From an uncultured Collinsella sp. (GTDB lineage Bacteria; Actinomycetota; Coriobacteriia; Coriobacteriales; Coriobacteriaceae): 24,780 bases of DNA. The notes beneath the pieces were generated by a model, which was not told the origin of the DNA, ran no database searches, and worked only from the letters and a program-made list of their open reading frames with translations. The position numbers were made by a program, and so were the translations under genes. The DNA is taken from positions 1 to 24,780 of the forward strand of contig CAAFZX010000037.1 of assembly GCA_900767675.1 (NCBI GenBank), read 5' to 3'. Shown here in pieces: positions 7,459 to 15,522 of this stretch; positions within the stretch are counted from its first letter, which is position 1, and every line of letters starts with the position of its first letter.

Positions 7459-8301
7459 CTACGCGATGGTTGCGCTGTAGGAGGCGACGTCCTCGTAGGA
7501 ATCGGTCAGGTAGGCGTCGATGCCGATGGTCGTATTGACCAGGTCGTCAAGGCTATCGAGCGTGCCGTTCGAGAACGTGAATTCCTCAGTGGCGTTGGTG
7601 CCGGGCATCAGGTGAGCCGAGAACCAGGGTTCCTTCATGGTGCCGTTGACGTTGGTCTTGCCGGAAGGAGCGTAGAAGGTCAGGTCCTTGTCGCTCTTGT
7701 TGGTGATGTTGACGACAAAGCCGATGTCGCCCCACTCGTCCTTGAACTTCTCGGTGATGGTGATGGTGCACAGGTCGTCATCGGCAACGGTGACGGCGGG
7801 GGAGATTTCAATCTTCTGGACGTCGTCGTCTTCGACGGCCTCGTCGATCTCTTCTTCCTTCTCGGCCGCCTCGCGATCCTTCTTCACCGTGCCGGACAGA
7901 TCCTTGTCGGACTTGGTAAAGACAAGATTGCCGTCATCCTCTTCGAGGATGAGCTTGCCGTCCTTGAGCTTCATGTCATGCGACTCGTCTTCGGCGGTGA
8001 TGGTTACGGTGGTGGCGTCCTTTGCCTCCCATTTAAGGTCGACGACTTCAAGGAACAGGTCGAGGGCACCTGTACCGTCCTCATCGAGAACCAGGACGCA
8101 GTGCACACCCCAATCCTCGAGCATCTTCATGTACTCATCGGTCAGTTCTTCGCCCTCCAGGGTTCCACCCGAGAGTTCCCAGCTGCCGACGAAGTTGGCC
8201 TTGGGGTCTTTGCCGCCGCCGCTGCAGCCCGTCAGGGCAAAGGCGAGCGCAAGGACGCATGTCAGAAATGCGAGTACGGACTTTTTGAACGTTGTCTTCA
8301 T
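7459..8301 (-). CDS. Secreted lipoprotein, two-domain, unknown function
   Basis: The 280-residue protein starts with a lipoprotein signal peptide: KK, a hydrophobic stretch, then the lipobox ALTGC with Cys26 as the predicted lipid anchor. Residues about 35-145 form a lipocalin-like beta-rich domain beginning FVGSWELSGG. A very acidic linker (about 150-175, rich in E and D) follows, and then a beta-sandwich domain (about 180-280) of the kind found in DUF4352/DUF5067-like lipoproteins (ITNKSDKDLTFYAP). It should sit on the outer face of the membrane. The start follows AAGGAGG; the frame runs on upstream but that part overlaps the SPFH gene and lacks a ribosome site. It is last in a four-gene minus-strand run, though a hairpin separates it from the SPFH gene. 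Confidence 0.85.
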   Translation of the reverse strand: MKTTFKKSVLAFLTCVLALAFALTGCSGGGKDPKANFVGSWELSGGTLEGEELTDEYMKMLEDWGVHCVLVLDEDGTGALDLFLEVVDLKWEAKDATTVTITAEDESHDMKLKDGKLILEEDDGNLVFTKSDKDLSGTVKKDREAAEKEEEIDEAVEDDDVQKIEISPAVTVADDDLCTITITEKFKDEWGDIGFVVNITNKSDKDLTFYAPSGKTNVNGTMKEPWFSAHLMPGTNATEEFTFSNGTLDSLDDLVNTTIGIDAYLTDSYEDVASYSATIA

Positions 8302-8340
8302 GGTGTCCTCCTTTATCGAACGAAACCCATAGAAGCAAAT

Positions 8341-8362
8341 GCGGGGGTGGCGGATCCCCCGC
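8341..8362 (-). terminator. Small hairpin after the SPFH gene
   Basis: On the minus strand GCGGGGG pairs with CCCCCGC around an 8-base loop, followed by ATTTGCTT. It could act as a weak terminator, letting some transcripts run into the lipoprotein gene. Confidence 0.45.
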
Positions 8363-8381
8363 CAATTACCAGATAGAGGGG

Positions 8382-9617
8382 CTAGGGCCTGGGCGTTCCG
8401 CAGTTGCTGCAGAACTTGCCGCCGTTTTCGCTGCCGCAGTTGGGGCAGAACCACTTGGCCGGTGCCGGGGCGGGTGCGGGACTGCCGCACTCGGAGCAGA
8501 ACTTGCCGGTGTTGGTGGCGCCGCAGCTGCAGGTCCATGTGCCGGCCGCGGGGGCGGCGGCAGGAGCCGGGGCGGGTGCCGGAGCCGGCTGCGGGGCGGC
8601 CTGTTGCTGTGCCTGGCCGGCGGCGAACAGCTGGCTGGCGTTCATGCCGCCCATGCCACCTGCCATGCCCATGCCCATAAATCCGGCCATCGCGCCGTTG
8701 GGGTTGGCGGCTGCCGCGCGCATCGCGTCGCTCTGGGCGCTGGCGATGTTAGCGGCTGCCATGGTGGGATCGCGCATGACCGCGGCCTTCTGCAGGTCCT
8801 TGATCATCTGCTCGTCTTCTTGCGAGGCGGCGATGGAGTTGACGCCAAAGCTCACGATCTCGACGCCGCGCAGGTCGCGCCAGTCGGCGGAGAGGACCTC
8901 GTTGAGCGCGCGGGCGAGCTCGGTGGTGTGGCCGGGGATGGCACTGTAGCGGATGCCCATCTCCGAGATCTTGGCAAAGGCGGGCTGCAGGGCGGTGAGC
9001 AGCTCGGACTTAAGCTGGCTGTCGATCTTATCGCGCGTGTAGCTATCGGTCACGTTGCCGCACACGTTGGTATAGAACAGCAGCGGGTTGGTGATGCGGT
9101 ACGAATACTCGCCGTTGCAGCGAACGGAGATGTCGACATCCAGGCCAATGTTGTTGTCGACCACGCGGAAGGGCACGGGCGAGGCGGTGCCGTACTTGTT
9201 GCCGATGATCTCCTTGGTGTTGATGAAGTAGACGCGCTGGTCCTTGCCCGCGTCGCCGCCAAAGGTAAAGCGGCTGCCGATATTGGCGAACGTCTCCTTG
9301 ATGGAGTCGCCCAGGTTGCCGCTAAAGACGCTCGGCTCGCTGCCAGTGTCAAAGACGAACTCGCCGGGCTCCAGCGCAACCTCGATGATCTTGCCGTTTT
9401 GCACCACGAGCATGCCCTGGCCGTCGTTGACGGCGATGACGGAGCCGTTGGAGATGACGTTGTCCTCGCCGCGCGTGTTGGAGCTGCGGCCGCCGGTGCG
9501 CTTGCTGCCCTTGCACGCCAAGACGTCAGCGGGCATCGATTCGCAATAGATAAATTCCTTCCACTGGTCGGCCATGACGCCGCCGGCAGCTCCCAATCCA
9601 GCTTTCAAGAGTCCCAT
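8382..9617 (-). CDS. SPFH-domain protein with two C-terminal zinc ribbons (YdjI-like)
   Basis: Residues about 20-270 of this 411-residue protein form an SPFH (stomatin/prohibitin/flotillin) domain of the soluble bacterial type like Bacillus YdjI. A Met/Gly-rich segment (310-326) and a Pro/Ala linker (341-358) follow. Two zinc ribbons end the protein: C363, C365, C374, C377 and C391, C394, C403, C406. The first has an unusual CxC spacing. There is no transmembrane helix, so membrane contact is probably through partners. In B. subtilis the relative YdjI works with YdjG and YdjH to bring a PspA-like protein to the membrane; here a YdjG-like gene lies 48 bases upstream, but no PspA gene is in the window. 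The ATG at 9617 follows AAAGGAAG. Confidence 0.9.
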   Translation of the reverse strand: MGLLKAGLGAAGGVMADQWKEFIYCESMPADVLACKGSKRTGGRSSNTRGEDNVISNGSVIAVNDGQGMLVVQNGKIIEVALEPGEFVFDTGSEPSVFSGNLGDSIKETFANIGSRFTFGGDAGKDQRVYFINTKEIIGNKYGTASPVPFRVVDNNIGLDVDISVRCNGEYSYRITNPLLFYTNVCGNVTDSYTRDKIDSQLKSELLTALQPAFAKISEMGIRYSAIPGHTTELARALNEVLSADWRDLRGVEIVSFGVNSIAASQEDEQMIKDLQKAAVMRDPTMAAANIASAQSDAMRAAAANPNGAMAGFMGMGMAGGMGGMNASQLFAAGQAQQQAAPQPAPAPAPAPAAAPAAGTWTCSCGATNTGKFCSECGSPAPAPAPAKWFCPNCGSENGGKFCSNCGTPRP

Positions 9618-9665
9618 GGTAATCTTCCTTTCTCGTCAATGGCCGGGTGGTATTGGTTGGATTGC

Positions 9666-10988
9666 TTAGTCGTCCTTGTTGTCTTTCATGACAACGGTGG
9701 TCTCGGTGTGGCTGAAGGTGTCGTGTTTCTCGGTCAGGTCGAGGTCTCCGCAGTAGTAATCGGCGTGGGTGGCCTCGTTGGCTGTCTTGAGCTGGCCTAC
9801 CAGCAGTACGTCCGCGATGATTGCGATGATCAGCGGCGCGACGATGTTGATGAGGATGCCCTCGACATCGAAGGTGAGGTAGTCCGGATCGAAGGCGTTC
9901 CCGCCCATAAAGAGAATTTGGGAGAGAACAAATCCGATCACAAAGAACAGCACCGAGGCGATAGCGAGCTTGGGCTTGGAGCAGGGAAGCTCGCCGACCA
10001 TGCGGCCGGTTTGGCCGTTCATGGCAAACAGGTAGCTCTTGCCATTCCACGAGGTGGAAAGCATCCACACGGGGAACAGGGCGTAGTTGCTGTCTTCCCA
10101 GGTGTAGTCGAGCCGCTTGCTTTCGACCGTGGCGTCGTCGTACTCGTCGACGACGGTCTCGCGCAGGGCCGAGATCGTACTTTCTTCCATACGACGCTCG
10201 GCGCGCGCTTTGCAGGTCTCGCAATCCTCGTCATAGCGGTTGGCGATGTAGCCGGGCATATAGGCGACCGAGAACGGGCGCAGCGCGTCGTAGTCAAACG
10301 GCTCGATGGCGTCCATGTGGCCGTCGGGCATCTTGGACGATCCGTCGACGGGCACGCGCTCAAACGAGATATTGCCCTTGCGGTAGGCATCGTAGTGGTC
10401 GGTGGTCGTGACGGTGCGGTCGGATTCCTCGGTTACGGTCTCGTTGGTCGCGTCGAAATACACTTCGCCGTCCACGTGGGCACCGTAGAGCCAAAACGGC
10501 ACGTAGACACCTTGGACTTCGTCGATATGGTTGCCGGTGACAAAGCTCTTGGGCAGCAGGATCTTGCCCTTGTAGTGTTCCTTGAGCGCGGCCATAACGT
10601 CGTCGCGTCCGAGCTTAAACGGGATCACCAGATCGGGCGAGAAATCTCCCGAGAGCTGGCCGGGTGCCACGGCGGAGTTGCCGCAGTACGGGCAGGTGGT
10701 AACGGCGACAGTGCCATCGGACACGAGCTCGGCGCCGCACGACGAGCAGATGTAGCCGGCGTTTTGGGCAAGCTCCTGCACCGCGTCGTCGGCGGTGGGC
10801 TTGGGTGCCGCGGCTGCGGCGTCAGCTTTGGCATCTGCTTTGCCCTGGCGCTCGCGATAGAGGGCCTCGACTTCTTCGACTTCAAAACGCGAGTCGCAGT
10901 AGTCGCAGACGAGCTTTTGCTCGGCGCTGGCAAAATGCAGGGGGCCGCCACACGCGGGGCACTGATAGTTGACGCTCTCGAAGGCCAT
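9666..10988 (-). CDS. Zinc-ribbon membrane protein (YdjG-like, TFIIB-type ribbon)
   Basis: The 440-residue protein begins with a TFIIB-like zinc ribbon (C10, C13, C28, C31), then an alanine-rich charged linker, and a second ribbon (C81, C84, C99, C102). A large beta-rich domain (about 115-335) includes the motif VYVPFWLYGAHVDGE. Two transmembrane helices (about 338-361 and 376-400) place the ribbons on the cytoplasmic side if the tail is also inside. This architecture matches the YdjG group, sometimes mis-annotated as PriA-like helicase; no helicase motif is present. It is the middle gene of DUF4428 - YdjG-like - SPFH, with gaps of 24 and 48 bases. The ATG at 10988 follows AAAGGA. Confidence 0.88.
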   Translation of the reverse strand: MAFESVNYQCPACGGPLHFASAEQKLVCDYCDSRFEVEEVEALYRERQGKADAKADAAAAAPKPTADDAVQELAQNAGYICSSCGAELVSDGTVAVTTCPYCGNSAVAPGQLSGDFSPDLVIPFKLGRDDVMAALKEHYKGKILLPKSFVTGNHIDEVQGVYVPFWLYGAHVDGEVYFDATNETVTEESDRTVTTTDHYDAYRKGNISFERVPVDGSSKMPDGHMDAIEPFDYDALRPFSVAYMPGYIANRYDEDCETCKARAERRMEESTISALRETVVDEYDDATVESKRLDYTWEDSNYALFPVWMLSTSWNGKSYLFAMNGQTGRMVGELPCSKPKLAIASVLFFVIGFVLSQILFMGGNAFDPDYLTFDVEGILINIVAPLIIAIIADVLLVGQLKTANEATHADYYCGDLDLTEKHDTFSHTETTVVMKDNKDD

Positions 10989-11012
10989 GATCGGTCCTTT
11001 CCGTGCCGGGTG

Positions 11013-11750
11013 CTATGCGCCGATAGCGCCGCCGCAGTATTCGCAGCGCCCGCTGGCATCGGGAATGGTGGTTGCGCCGCAGAAGGGGCAGGTGACCGCG
11101 GTCTTGGGGGCCTTGGCGGCCACGACGCTGTCGCGCGTCTCCTGGCGCAGCTGCACCAGCGCATCGCGGACTTCGGTTGCCTGGCGCTTGGCCTCGCGGT
11201 ATTCGATGGAACCGCGCTGATCGATGGTGGAGTCGTTTACGCGCAGGTTGATCTCGGTAAAGTACGGCGTGTTGACGTGGATGGTCAGGTTAAAGTCGTA
11301 ATCCAGGTCGTAGCGCGGCGGGTTGTAGCTCTCGCGCTCGCCGTCCTTGGTCTCGCGATAGATCTCGGTGCGATGCTCGTCGATATCCATATCGCAGCCA
11401 AGTACCTGCGAGAACTCGATGATGTCGGGGTTGGCATCGCGCCAGCGGCTCTGCGAGGTAATGATCAGCAGGCCCGCGTCTTCGTCGAGCATGATGTTGG
11501 TGCGCCCGGCAGAAAGCGTACGCGTGGGGTTGAACGACGCCAGGCGTTCGGCATTGGCCTCGCGGTAGGCGAGCTGCTCACGGATATCGTCCGCGGTGCT
11601 GGAGCGATAGCCGTGGAAGTAGGGGGAGAGCTTGCCGACGCACTCCTTGCACAGGTAGCCTTCATTGATCTTTGTCTTACCGAGAAGTCCCAGCTCGGTA
11701 CCGCAAATCGCGCACTCTTTCTTCTCGAACATCTTGTCAAAGAAGCCCAT
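11013..11750 (-). CDS. DUF4428-domain protein with C-terminal zinc ribbon
   Basis: The first 40 residues carry a treble-clef or ribbon-like DUF4428 domain (C13, C16, C34, C37). The middle (about 55-175) looks like the bacterial PH-like or short-chain beta domain often found after DUF4428. A helical segment (180-205) leads to a second ribbon (C221, C224, C236, C239). The protein is soluble and cytoplasmic. It is the first gene of the minus-strand cassette, and the next ATG is only 24 bases downstream, so co-transcription is very likely. The ATG at 11750 follows GGGAGG. The function is unknown; context suggests an adaptor for the membrane-associated YdjG/SPFH-like pair. Confidence 0.85.
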   Translation of the reverse strand: MGFFDKMFEKKECAICGTELGLLGKTKINEGYLCKECVGKLSPYFHGYRSSTADDIREQLAYREANAERLASFNPTRTLSAGRTNIMLDEDAGLLIITSQSRWRDANPDIIEFSQVLGCDMDIDEHRTEIYRETKDGERESYNPPRYDLDYDFNLTIHVNTPYFTEINLRVNDSTIDQRGSIEYREAKRQATEVRDALVQLRQETRDSVVAAKAPKTAVTCPFCGATTIPDASGRCEYCGGAIGA

Positions 11751-11871
11751 GGCTGCCTCCCATCAACTGGTAGCGTGTGTCACTTTTGATGATGGGGGAG
11801 TGCGCAGCCTTTCACGATACCCAGACGGCTCAACGAGTCTCCACAACTGGGACACATGGCCCATTTTTCCT

Positions 11872-11951
11872 ACTCATTGGGGACGCACTTTACTCATTGG
11901 GGACGCACTTAAATGAGTGAAACTACTCATTTAAGTACGTCCCCAATGAGT
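11872..11951. repeat. Cluster of three family B repeats
   Basis: A 27-nt unit with the form ACTCATT-GGGGACGTACTTA-AATGAGT occurs as a truncated direct copy (11872-11890), a full direct copy (11892-11918) and a full inverted copy (11925-11951). The last two differ at one base and together make a 60-bp imperfect palindrome. The rest of 11751-12011 contains a GGGACACATGGCCCA element near 11849 and no gene I can support. The cluster separates the DUF1593 stop from the DUF4428 start. Confidence 0.9.
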
Positions 11952-12011
11952 GCCCGCTCGCTCGTTTGGCGCCTGGGGGACACTCTGTGTCGAATGTGGG
12001 CGTTGCCCTTG

Positions 12012-13523
12012 CTACGCCACGGTCACGGCGATTTGGGCGTAGCGGGTGCAGGGGCGCTCGGCGCGCGTCTGGACGGTGAGGGTGAGCACAAGGCGGTCGC
12101 CGGGTCGCGCGTCGGCGGGCACGATGAAAGCGGTGTCTACCGTGCATTCTTGCCACATCGACAGATCCTGGACGCCTGCATAGCTCGATGGGTCTACGGC
12201 CACATCCCAATGTGCATCGAAGCCCTTGCCGTCGGGGTCGACGATGGTCGCTGTAAGGTTGACGCGCTCGCCGGCTGTGGCGCTGCGGTCGGCAGTGACC
12301 TCGACAACATGCGCCGGATGCGAGCAGATGGCCGGATCATGGGCGCACCATTGCGCGCGGACGGCAAAGTCTTCCTGATAGGCGCGCAGGTAGGGATTGA
12401 GATTGTCGTCTGCGGGCGTGCCGAGGGCGGCAAAACCGGCGGGCGCCTTCGCATCGGGGTGTCCATCAAGAAACATGCGGCCGAGTAGCGTATCGAAGTC
12501 GCGGTCGTCAATACCGCGCAGGCCAAACGGCAGCAGCGGAATATAGGTCATGCTGTCGCCTTCGGCCATAAAGTCGCCGCGCTCAAACTGCACCGCGGGC
12601 ATACCGTCCAGGCCCCAATCCAGGCGGGCATGCTTGCCAAACTGAAAGCGCTCGGGCTCGTTTTCGTAGACCTTACCATCGCCATAGAGCATATAGCGTG
12701 CCATGAGGGGGCCGTTGCCCTGCGTGAGATTCTGCTCGGGCCAAGGAGCCTTAAACAGCGGCAGCGTATCGGGCTGAGCCATCTTGGCGTCGAAATAGTT
12801 TCCATACATATAGGGCGTACGCCAAAAGATGAGCTCGGGAAAGAGCTCACGCCCATGGTCGAGCCACGAGTTGTCCTGTCCCACGCCATCGGCAACGCCC
12901 ATCACGCGCACCTTCTGATAGACCCGCTGCTGCACGGCGGGCCACTCGGGCGTGGCGCGATAACGCTCGGCAATACTCATGAGGGCACGAACGATCGTAT
13001 TCATACCACCCCAGCTGAGCAGCCACAGCGTGCGGGGATCGTCGTCCATGATGGCATCGGCGATGACGCGCGACCCTTCAGTCTCCTCAGTCACGTCACC
13101 CTCAAAAGCAACGTTTCCCACAAACGTGCGCTCAATCATCTGAGCCGGCGTAGGAAACGGCGGCTCATCGGCGGCGATGGCATTGGCCTGTAGCTGCGGC
13201 CAAGCCTGGGAGTACTCATTGCTCCAAAGATTTTCGATCCAATGCTCGGGAAACGGCCGATACTCACGAAGCTCGCCGGCCAGCGGGTCGGGCTCATGCG
13301 GCACAACGGCCCACTCATAAGAGCGACGCCCCTTAGTCCGCCGATGCGGATTCACCTCACCCAGCGTATGGATGCCATCGCCAAGAAAGTGATACTGCGA
13401 AGCCGTATACACCACAGCCTGAACATCAAGCAAGTTAAGATACAGAGCCAAATGAACAAGAGAGTTCATATCATCGACTTCCATATCGGTAGTAACAATC
13501 ACCCGAGTCAAATTCTGAGACAT
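12012..13523 (-). CDS. DUF1593 nucleoside-hydrolase-like protein
   Basis: Residues about 5-340 of this 503-residue protein match the DUF1593 (Sde182-type, nucleoside-hydrolase-like) family. The start VIVTTDMEVDDMNS keeps the aspartates (Asp13, Asp17, Asp18) that bind calcium in inosine-uridine nucleoside hydrolases, and WGGMNTIVRAL (171-181) resembles their ligand loop. The C-terminal part (about 400-503) is an Ig-like beta domain, as in Sde182. Many relatives are secreted and linked to polysaccharide breakdown, but here there is no signal peptide, so it should act on an imported glycoside or N-riboside-like compound. The ATG at 13523 follows GGAG; an in-frame ATG at 13541 overlaps that ribosome site. 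An esterase gene lies upstream on the same strand, separated by a large palindrome. Confidence 0.88.
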   Translation of the reverse strand: MSQNLTRVIVTTDMEVDDMNSLVHLALYLNLLDVQAVVYTASQYHFLGDGIHTLGEVNPHRRTKGRRSYEWAVVPHEPDPLAGELREYRPFPEHWIENLWSNEYSQAWPQLQANAIAADEPPFPTPAQMIERTFVGNVAFEGDVTEETEGSRVIADAIMDDDPRTLWLLSWGGMNTIVRALMSIAERYRATPEWPAVQQRVYQKVRVMGVADGVGQDNSWLDHGRELFPELIFWRTPYMYGNYFDAKMAQPDTLPLFKAPWPEQNLTQGNGPLMARYMLYGDGKVYENEPERFQFGKHARLDWGLDGMPAVQFERGDFMAEGDSMTYIPLLPFGLRGIDDRDFDTLLGRMFLDGHPDAKAPAGFAALGTPADDNLNPYLRAYQEDFAVRAQWCAHDPAICSHPAHVVEVTADRSATAGERVNLTATIVDPDGKGFDAHWDVAVDPSSYAGVQDLSMWQECTVDTAFIVPADARPGDRLVLTLTVQTRAERPCTRYAQIAVTVA

Positions 13524-13651
13524 AGGAACAGCTCCAACCAAAAAAATTCAGCCAGTTACGCGCAAGGCAAGACGGGCCCACACCCCTCATCGCCACCGAC
13601 CCGGCGTGCTGCCGGAAGCGCCCGGCCAGGGCCAACGACAATGGCAACGCA

Positions 13652-13774
13652 GCGGGGACCGGGGCTTAGTTTTGCAAACATTCCGCAGGGGGCATGGGCC
13701 GGCGCAGCGCGAAGCGCAAAGCGCCGACCCATGCATGCCCGAGGACGTTTGCAAAACTAAGCCCCGGTCCCCGC
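13652..13774. repeat. 123-bp long palindrome between two minus-strand genes
   Basis: The outer arms (13652-13679 and 13747-13774) are perfect 28-bp inverted repeats beginning GCGGGGACCGGGGCTTAG. A nested imperfect stem (about 13690-13705 with 13721-13740, one 4-base insertion and one mismatch) continues the fold. Structure and size resemble a MITE or a REP-type double element. It starts 11 bases after the esterase stop and could end that transcript. The rest of 13524-13651 shows nothing else. Confidence 0.9.
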
Positions 13775-13785
13775 GCTGGGACGGA

Positions 13786-15123
13786 TTACCGTTTGACCCT
13801 GGCCGACCACTCCCAGCAGCCCACCGGCTCGCCGTCGATGAGTACGTTGCCCCCGTCGAAGTCTTGATAACACAGGTCGTTGAATTGGTGGATCCACACG
13901 CCATGGTTGAACGTCTTTTTGGCCGAGCCGTCGGCTTCGCGATACACGCCGGTCAGGTCTTCGACATGGCTAAAGTAGGTGAGGTGCACGTTGGCGCCGG
14001 CATCGCGCAGACGCGCCGTGAGCGGCAGCACGGTCTGTTGCGGCGGCACGAGCTCGTCGCCCTTGGAGTGCGTAAACCACAGCGGCGTCTTGGCGAGCGC
14101 GGCTACGTCCTCGTCCGTGGCGTTGTACCACGGGGCGCAGCAGGGAAGGCCCGCGGCGAAAAAATCGGGGTAGTCGGCGCACAGGCGCAGGGTCATAAAG
14201 CCGCCGTTGGAAAGGCCGGCGACCACGATGCGGTCGGTGTCGATGCGGTCGGCATGCTCGGCGACAAACTCGTCGATAAGCGCCTTGAGCACGGGGGAGT
14301 AGATGCTCTGGTTGGACTGACCAAGCTGCTCGACGCCGTTGTCCATCCAAAACGTGGGCGACTGCGGCACGAGCACCCAGGCGAAGCCGCCAAAGTAGCG
14401 CTGGATCTGCGCCTGGCTAATGGCTGTGACGCGGTTGCCGATATAGGCACGCGTGGCGCCTTCGCCTTGCGTGGTGCCCTTGCCCTCGCCGGCGCCGTGC
14501 AGATACACCACGAGCGGGGCCTTTTGGGGCACGACCGTGGCCTCGGGCGCAAAGGGGTTGAAGCATGCTGAGTCCTCGGCCTTAAAGCTGGGCTCAAAGA
14601 AGCCGTATTCGAGCGCGATGCCGTCGACGGCGGTCTTTTGTGTGGCGTTGCTCCAGCCTTTGAGCGCGGGACAGATATCGCCACGGCAGGTGTCGAAGAC
14701 CAGGCCGCAGGTGGGATCGTCGCCGTCGTTGCCGGGAAGAGCTGTGAGCTGCGTGATGCGCAGCTGGTCATCGAGCATGCGCGAGCCCATGACGCCGCCT
14801 TCGATGGTCTTGGTCAGGCGCTGCTCGGCGACCTCGAGCGCCACATGGGTGCCCACGGCGAGCTTACGTCCGTTCTCGTCGCACGGATATACGGCGAGAA
14901 TGTCGATGTAACCCACGGAGGGCGCGGCATGGTCGGCGCCGCGCTCCTTGCGCATCAGAACCTCGCCCGAGCGCTCGTGACGCTCTACATATATATGGAA
15001 GGTGTTCGCGTCGATGTCGTTGGCGCGCACGGTGCAGGGCAGGTCGAGTACGACCTTGCTGATCCAGGGGCCAAAGTCGCCCAAGGTGGTGACGGTTGCG
15101 TAGGTACACAATTTGAGTTCCAT
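13786..15123 (-). CDS. Alpha/beta hydrolase, PHB-depolymerase/prolyl-oligopeptidase-like esterase
   Basis: This 445-residue protein has an N-terminal beta-rich domain (about 1-130) and a catalytic alpha/beta-hydrolase domain (about 170-440). The nucleophile is Ser305 in GLSNGG, the oxyanion region is YLHGAGEG at 207-214, Asp356 is in KGDELVP, and His407 is in FNHGVW, so a complete triad can be proposed. Relatives act as carbohydrate or feruloyl-type esterases and peptidases; the substrate here is unknown. No signal peptide is visible, pointing to a cytoplasmic role such as deacylating an imported sugar. The ATG at 15123 follows AGGGAGG. It is divergent from the PTS gene, and its likely promoter contains a 16-bp palindrome. 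Confidence 0.85.
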   Translation of the reverse strand: MELKLCTYATVTTLGDFGPWISKVVLDLPCTVRANDIDANTFHIYVERHERSGEVLMRKERGADHAAPSVGYIDILAVYPCDENGRKLAVGTHVALEVAEQRLTKTIEGGVMGSRMLDDQLRITQLTALPGNDGDDPTCGLVFDTCRGDICPALKGWSNATQKTAVDGIALEYGFFEPSFKAEDSACFNPFAPEATVVPQKAPLVVYLHGAGEGKGTTQGEGATRAYIGNRVTAISQAQIQRYFGGFAWVLVPQSPTFWMDNGVEQLGQSNQSIYSPVLKALIDEFVAEHADRIDTDRIVVAGLSNGGFMTLRLCADYPDFFAAGLPCCAPWYNATDEDVAALAKTPLWFTHSKGDELVPPQQTVLPLTARLRDAGANVHLTYFSHVEDLTGVYREADGSAKKTFNHGVWIHQFNDLCYQDFDGGNVLIDGEPVGCWEWSARVKR

Positions 15124-15164
15124 GAGCTGCCTCCCTTGCGCCGCGAATGCTTGGCATCTGCGGC

Positions 15165-15192
15165 AATACAAACTAAACATGTTTAGTGTAAA
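15165..15192 (-). promoter_or_regulatory. Esterase promoter with operator palindrome
   Basis: On the minus strand TTTACA (15187-15192) and TGTATT (15165-15170) are 16 bases apart. The perfect 16-bp palindrome ACTAAACATGTTTAGT (15172-15187) fills the spacer, an ideal place for a repressor. Confidence 0.5.
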
Positions 15193-15442
15193 GCAGAATT
15201 AGAGAATTAGCAGATGAACTCGGTAAACGGTCGCATCAAACGCTCAATGAACTGCTAAACACTCGTTTACTACTATCTAGCAGGGCTTTTGTTGATGAGT
15301 CAACAAGGCATCGTGGTGCCAGCTTATATAAAAGCCCACGTAGATGACCATTTCGAAATAAACGGCCCAATATATGATGCCTTAGCATTCAATTACGTTC
15401 ACCCCCGATTTCCTACCGTTCACCGGACTTCAGACGGCAAAA
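15193..15442. other. AT-richer divergent intergenic stretch
   Basis: This 250-base stretch between the esterase and PTS promoters is visibly lower in GC than its surroundings. It holds one imperfect operator-like repeat, TAAAC-ACTC-GTTTA (15256-15269), and a weak hairpin CTGCTA/TAGCAG (15252-15283). A 59-codon frame (15295-15474) is open but unconvincing as a gene. Nothing else is recognised. Confidence 0.5.
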
Positions 15443-15507
15443 TTGCCACAAATGAGGCGCTCCGTGTAAACTAAAGCCCGTAAACGTTCAGTAAACACTT
15501 TGTTTAC
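15443..15507 (+). promoter_or_regulatory. PTS promoter and downstream operator
   Basis: TTGCCA (15443-15448), an 18-base spacer and TAAACT (15467-15472) form a reasonable promoter. About 12 bases after the expected start lies the perfect inverted repeat GTAAAC-ACTTT-GTTTAC (15491-15507). It shares its TAAAC/GTTTA half-sites with the esterase operator, so both directions are probably under the same regulator. Confidence 0.45.
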
Positions 15508-15522
15508 GACAGCGTATCCAAG

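Noticed and set aside
9666..10988. PriA-like helicase annotation for the zinc-ribbon membrane protein
   Set aside because: Only the zinc ribbons recall PriA; there are no Walker or other helicase motifs, and two membrane helices are present.
8292..11789. 1165-codon open frame on the plus strand opposite the SPFH, YdjG-like and DUF4428 genes
   Set aside because: It runs antisense to three well-supported genes with ribosome sites and zinc motifs. GC-rich third positions suppress stop codons on the opposite strand; its translation is Gly/Ala/Val/Asp-rich and shows no domain.
15295..15474. 59-codon plus-strand frame between the esterase and PTS promoters
   Set aside because: The ribosome site is weak, composition differs from neighbouring genes, no family is recognised and its end overlaps the predicted PTS promoter. 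It could be a gene remnant, but I cannot support it.
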